Assembly: GCA_017547995.1 (NCBI GenBank)
Contig: JAFYNW010000112.1
Coordinates: forward strand, 1 to 6,858
Direction: 5' to 3'
Length of the DNA stretch: 6,858 nt
DNA from: Clostridia bacterium
GTDB taxonomy: Bacteria > Bacillota > Clostridia > Oscillospirales > Butyricicoccaceae
Part shown: positions 4,393-6,858 of the stretch, in pieces
How positions within the stretch are numbered: the first letter of the stretch is position 1
Layout: each line of letters starts with the position of its first letter
The notes under the pieces: model-generated
Seen by the model: only the letters and a program-made list of their open reading frames with translations
Told to the model about the DNA's origin: nothing
The model's database searches: none
Program-made: the position numbers and the translations under genes

Positions 4393-5280
4393 GCTAAGGC
4401 TTATGAAGGCAATGAAAAATACATATTTTTCAGCTATGCTCACAGGGATTCGGCAACAGTTTTGCCGATTATTGAATATATGCAGGAAAAGGGCTTCCGT
4501 GTCTGGTATGATGCAGGCATTGAGGCGGGCACAGAATGGCCTGAATATATTGAAGAACATCTCAGGAATGCCGACAGAGTTGTGGTCTGTATGTCTCAGG
4601 CGGCTATCGACTCGCGAAACTGCAGAAATGAAATCAACTATGCTCTTCAGCTTAACAAGGAAGTTCTTGTTGTCTACCTTGAAAATGTCGAGCCGGCAAA
4701 GGGGATGAGCCTTCAGCTCAACTCTGTGCAGTCGCTCTTCCGCACAAAGCACAGCTCATTTTCCTCTTTCCTTGAGGCTCTTGCCGGCGCACGTCTTTTG
4801 CAGAGTTGCCGTGCAGAGGGTGAAATATCCTATGAAGGACCTGCTGTTATCAAAAATTTCTCCGACACAAGAATCAGAAATGTTCTTGCTATCGGTGCAA
4901 ATGACCCTAATGATGTATGGCCTAAGGGCTCTTATTCCGATACGATAAACCGCGACGAGCACAGCGTTATTTTCTTCCACATGTGGCTGACTCAACCTTT
5001 TAACTTTACAGGCGAAAGCAAAAACCGCTACCGCATTTACAACAGCAACAACAACCTGATTTTTGAACTGGAATCTGCTATCGCTGTGCAGCCTGATTAT
5101 GACCGTCTTTCGACAGGCTGGATCATCAAGGGTAATGACGGCAGCTTTATCCCTTCGGGCGAATACCGCTTTGAATGTGTGGTAAACGGCTCGCCGACCT
5201 TCACATACACATTCCGTATCACAGATAATTCGGAAATTGCTCCAAAAAAGAAGTCTTTCTTTAAGAAATTATTCGGTTAA
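4390..5280 (+). CDS. TIR-domain protein with C-terminal beta-sandwich-like region
   Basis: A 296-residue soluble protein from the CTG at 4390. Residues 10-135 form a bacterial TIR domain (TIR_2 type): strand A YIFFSYAHRD, the BB-loop region WYDAGIEAGTEWPEYI (39-54), and helix C SQAAIDSRNCRNEINYAL, where E81 matches the catalytic glutamate of NAD-cleaving TIRs. NADase activity is therefore plausible but unproven. Residues about 150-280 look all-beta, with aromatic/aliphatic alternation and an Ig-like ending (GWIIKGNDGSF, then PSGEYRFECVVNG, then FTYTFRIT); I cannot name the family. The tail PKKKSFFKKLFG is basic and amphipathic and could touch membrane or a partner. No signal peptide or transmembrane helix is visible. 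It is a single-gene unit with a consensus promoter, an unusual CTG start and its own terminator, directly behind tRNA-Arg(CCT). A role in signalling or phage defence is inference; no partner gene is adjacent. Confidence 0.88.
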   Translation: MAKAYEGNEKYIFFSYAHRDSATVLPIIEYMQEKGFRVWYDAGIEAGTEWPEYIEEHLRNADRVVVCMSQAAIDSRNCRNEINYALQLNKEVLVVYLENVEPAKGMSLQLNSVQSLFRTKHSSFSSFLEALAGARLLQSCRAEGEISYEGPAVIKNFSDTRIRNVLAIGANDPNDVWPKGSYSDTINRDEHSVIFFHMWLTQPFNFTGESKNRYRIYNSNNNLIFELESAIAVQPDYDRLSTGWIIKGNDGSFIPSGEYRFECVVNGSPTFTYTFRITDNSEIAPKKKSFFKKLFG

Positions 5281-5288
5281 ATAAATAT

Positions 5289-5315
5289 CCACCCGCATAG
5301 CGGGTGGTTTTTCTT
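5289..5315 (+). terminator. Terminator of the TIR gene
   Basis: CCACCCGC (5289-5296) pairs with GCGGGTGG (5300-5307) around a 3-nt loop and is followed by TTTTTCTTTT. It lies between the TIR stop (5280) and the convergent nitroreductase stop (5319), so it probably also ends nitroreductase transcripts, though its minus-strand tail is less U-rich. Confidence 0.92.
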
Positions 5316-5318
5316 TTG

Positions 5319-5828
5319 TTAAAACTTATTGTAAACGGCCACTTCCTCAAAGGATTTGCGTGGGCGTGGGGACGGATTTTCGTCAGGATAGCCGACGGTC
5401 ACCACAGTAATAACCCGCGTGCCTTCAGGACATCCGACGATTTCGCTTGCCATATCGGGGTCGAAAGAGCCTATCCAGCAGGAGCCGAGACCCATGCCGA
5501 AGGTGGCAAGATGAAGATATGTCGTGGCGATGGAGGCATCGATAGTGCCGCGGTTATAGCCCGAATCGTTCATCTCCTTATACTCTGTGGCGCAGATGCA
5601 GAAAATCAGCGGAGCTGTCATCGCCGCACCTCTGCTTTCGCAGGCAACTCTCATCTTTTTGAGCTGCTCTTCGTCTGTGATGGCTACGAATTTCCATTCC
5701 TGACGGTTTCCGGCGCTCGGTGCCTGACGCATAAGGTCGATGAGCTTATCGATTTTCTCCTGCTCGACGGGGGTATCTTTATATTTACGGATGCTTATTC
5801 TGCTTTGCATTACGTCGAAAAAATCCAT
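5319..5828 (-). CDS. Small nitroreductase family protein (FMN-dependent)
   Basis: A 169-residue NAD(P)H/FMN oxidoreductase-fold protein, cytoplasmic and probably homodimeric as in the family. FMN-phosphate contacts appear in SRISIRKY (R10, S12, R14). Other family marks are APSAGNRQEWKFVAI (36-50), the GTIDASIATTYLHLATFGMG helix (about 94-113) followed by GSCWIGSF, and the C-terminal GYPDENPSPRPRKSFEEV motif ending in YNKF. Length is typical of the short nitroreductases of anaerobic Firmicutes. The natural substrate cannot be told from sequence; nitroaromatics, quinones and flavins are common in vitro. The ATG at 5828 has AAAAGGAG 7 nt upstream. It is a single gene with a clear promoter (5850-5878), diverging from the SGNH gene and converging on the TIR gene. 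Confidence 0.94.
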   Translation of the reverse strand: MDFFDVMQSRISIRKYKDTPVEQEKIDKLIDLMRQAPSAGNRQEWKFVAITDEEQLKKMRVACESRGAAMTAPLIFCICATEYKEMNDSGYNRGTIDASIATTYLHLATFGMGLGSCWIGSFDPDMASEIVGCPEGTRVITVVTVGYPDENPSPRPRKSFEEVAVYNKF

Positions 5829-5849
5829 AATTTTTCTCCTTTTTATTTG

Positions 5850-5878
5850 ATTATAACATATTGTGCAGTCAATTGCAA
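5850..5878 (-). promoter_or_regulatory. Promoter of the nitroreductase gene
   Basis: On the minus strand, TTGCAA (5873-5878) and a perfect TATAAT (5850-5855) are 17 nt apart; TGT directly before the -10 makes it an extended -10. The start would lie near 5843, close to the ribosome binding site, so the leader is very short. Confidence 0.8.
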
Positions 5879-5880
5879 TT
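5871..5880. promoter_or_regulatory. Palindrome AATTGCAATT over the nitroreductase -35
   Basis: A perfect 10-bp palindrome covers the -35 hexamer of the nitroreductase promoter and lies 18 bp upstream of the SGNH -35. It is placed like an operator for a dimeric regulator, but at this A/T content a 10-bp palindrome can arise by chance. Confidence 0.3.
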
Positions 5881-5898
5881 TATGAGATGATATTTCCC

Positions 5899-5927
5899 TT
5901 GCGTAATCGGGGTTTATGATTTATAAT
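5899..5927 (+). promoter_or_regulatory. Promoter of the SGNH gene
   Basis: TTGCGT (5899-5904) and a perfect TATAAT (5922-5927) with a 17-nt spacer. The expected start is near 5934, giving a leader of about 26 nt. It lies back to back with the nitroreductase promoter, with about 20 bp between the two -35 elements. Confidence 0.72.
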
Positions 5928-5959
5928 GATGACATAATAAGACTGCAAGGAGACCGATT

Positions 5960-6646
5960 ATGAAGGTATTATTTTTAGGCAACAGCCACACCTTTTTCAA
6001 CGATATGCCTGAGCTTTTCGCCCGTTTTGTCGAGAAAACCACAGGAAATAAGCCTGACGTGACAATGCTTGCCTATTCGGGCCGCGACCTTGAATGGCAC
6101 CGAAAGGAATATTTCTCCCTCCGCTTCAACCTTATGTACGGCGGCTACGATTACTGCATTATTCAGCAAGCGGCGCACCCATATCCACCTGCCACCTCAA
6201 CACTTGAAATCGGCGCGGACATCATCGACCTTTGTCACAGATGCGGTGTCAAGCCTGTCGTCTATATGACATGGGCCGAAAAGCGTATGCCTGAAAATCA
6301 GCAGAAGATGATTGACACCTGCGAAAAACTTACCGCCCTCAACGATGCCCTCCTTGCTCCGATTGGAAAAATCTGGCAGAAAGTACAGACTCTCCGCCCT
6401 GATATCGAGCTTTATCATCACGATGGCGAGCACGCAGGTCCATACGGCGATTTCCTCATTGCCGCTCTTTTGTGCAAGCTTCTCTGCGGCAGGGTTTCCC
6501 CTTCTGTCAGCGGCTACGGCTTCAGCTTTATCGGCAGTAATGCCATCAATATGGGCCGTCCTGTCGTGCAGGAAAACAAGGGTCTTGTGCCTGTCGAACT
6601 GGACAAGGAAAAGAGCTCTTTTATTCTCGGCATTATCAACGAATAA
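5960..6646 (+). CDS. SGNH-hydrolase-like protein (DUF4886-like)
   Basis: A 228-residue protein with SGNH/GDSL hydrolase features. The N-terminal block FLGNSHTFFNDMP carries the candidate nucleophile S9. The C-terminal block HHDGEHAGPYGDFLIA supplies the candidate D155 and H158 of the triad. The middle segment YDYCIIQQAAHP (63-74) occupies the oxyanion region, with Gln instead of the usual Asn. The GNSxTxxNDMP opening is like proteins annotated DUF4886. There is no signal peptide, unlike many secreted GDSL esterases, so it should act inside the cell, perhaps as an esterase or deacetylase on a small acylated molecule; the substrate is unknown. AAGGAG (5947-5952) sits 7 nt before the ATG. It has its own promoter and terminator. 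Fold assignment is fairly secure, function is not. Confidence 0.82.
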   Translation: MKVLFLGNSHTFFNDMPELFARFVEKTTGNKPDVTMLAYSGRDLEWHRKEYFSLRFNLMYGGYDYCIIQQAAHPYPPATSTLEIGADIIDLCHRCGVKPVVYMTWAEKRMPENQQKMIDTCEKLTALNDALLAPIGKIWQKVQTLRPDIELYHHDGEHAGPYGDFLIAALLCKLLCGRVSPSVSGYGFSFIGSNAINMGRPVVQENKGLVPVELDKEKSSFILGIINE

Positions 6647-6653
6647 ACGCATC

Positions 6654-6681
6654 AAAGCCGCCTCACTGAAGGCGGTTTTTT
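6654..6681 (+). terminator. Terminator of the SGNH gene
   Basis: CCGCCT (6658-6663) pairs with AGGCGG (6670-6675) around a 6-nt loop; A6654-A6656 and G6657 can extend the stem into the T6 tail (6676-6681). The next promoter begins 1 nt after the tail. Confidence 0.9.
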
Positions 6682-6682
6682 G

Positions 6683-6712
6683 TTGACAGCACGGATTTTT
6701 GTATAGTATAAT
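6683..6712 (+). promoter_or_regulatory. Promoter of the right-edge gene
   Basis: A perfect TTGACA (6683-6688) and a perfect TATAAT (6707-6712) with an 18-nt spacer. The start near 6719 gives a leader of about 27 nt containing GGGAGG. It directly abuts the SGNH terminator. Confidence 0.87.
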
Positions 6713-6745
6713 ATTAAAAAGAGACAGAACAGGGAGGAAAATCTT

Positions 6746-6858
6746 ATGCTTACGTTCAAGACTCTCAGCGGCATCACTATCGATAAATTATACAAGACTT
6801 ACGACGAGGCTTTCTGCGATTATTCTGTAAATCTCGGCTTTGACGAAGCAAAGCTGCA
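6746..6858 (+). CDS. Probable GNAT N-acetyltransferase, N-terminal fragment
   Basis: Only 37 codons are visible before the right edge, with no stop. The start is secure: GGGAGG (6732-6737) lies 8 nt before the ATG, behind a consensus promoter. The peptide begins MLTFKTLSGITIDKLYKTY and continues with DEAFCDYSVNL (residues 20-30). A short first strand followed by a helix ending in AFxDYxV is typical of the N-terminus of GNAT acetyltransferases, where this helix helps shape the acceptor site. The acetyl-CoA-binding motif would lie outside the window, so the assignment rests on a short resemblance. Confidence 0.55.
   Translation, partial: MLTFKTLSGITIDKLYKTYDEAFCDYSVNLGFDEAKL

Overview
The window looks like ordinary chromosome from a Gram-positive Firmicute, most likely a gut-type Clostridia (Oscillospirales/Ruminococcaceae-like; this placement is inference). 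The signs are strong AGGAG-type ribosome binding sites, near-consensus TTGACA/TATAAT promoters with 17-18 nt spacers, A/T-rich intergenic stretches, compact U-tailed terminators, CCA-encoding tRNA genes, a DNA polymerase I without visible proofreading residues, and YmdB and PgeF/YlmD-type proteins. No transposase, integrase, phage gene or CRISPR array is visible.

Layout, left to right. (1) 1-1893, minus: the first 631 residues of DNA polymerase I (polA), cut by the left edge. (2) 1909-2356, plus: two tRNA-Gln(CTG) genes identical in sequence, each with its own consensus promoter and its own unrelated terminator. A possible minus-strand promoter lies between them. (3) 2357-2516: a gene-free stretch holding small hairpins, a strong terminator and a short REP-like palindrome. 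(4) 2517-4083, minus: a two-gene operon, ymdB-type metallophosphoesterase followed after 1 nt by a PgeF/laccase-domain protein. (5) 4084-4211: a crowded divergent promoter region with a 13-bp direct repeat. (6) 4212-4319, plus: tRNA-Arg(CCT) and its terminator. (7) 4337-5312, plus: a self-contained unit encoding a TIR-domain protein with a predicted beta-sandwich C-terminal half and a Lys/Phe-rich tail, apparently started at a non-AUG codon (CTG). (8) 5319-5828, minus: a small nitroreductase. (9) 5960-6646, plus: a cytoplasmic SGNH-hydrolase-like protein, divergent from the nitroreductase. (10) 6746-6858, plus: the first 37 codons of a probable GNAT acetyltransferase, cut by the right edge.

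The genes are mostly separate single-gene units, each closed by a terminator; only ymdB-pgeF is a clear operon. polA, ymdB, pgeF and the tRNAs are housekeeping genes. The TIR gene, nitroreductase, SGNH protein and GNAT look like accessory cargo downstream of a tRNA gene. The item most worth following up is the TIR/beta-sandwich protein: it keeps the TIR NADase-type glutamate, is transcribed from its own near-perfect promoter, has no recognisable partner, and sits directly behind tRNA-Arg(CCT). A second idea is that YmdB (2',3'-cyclic nucleotide hydrolysis) and PgeF (whose family includes adenosine-processing enzymes) share a nucleotide-salvage role. Both ideas are inference.
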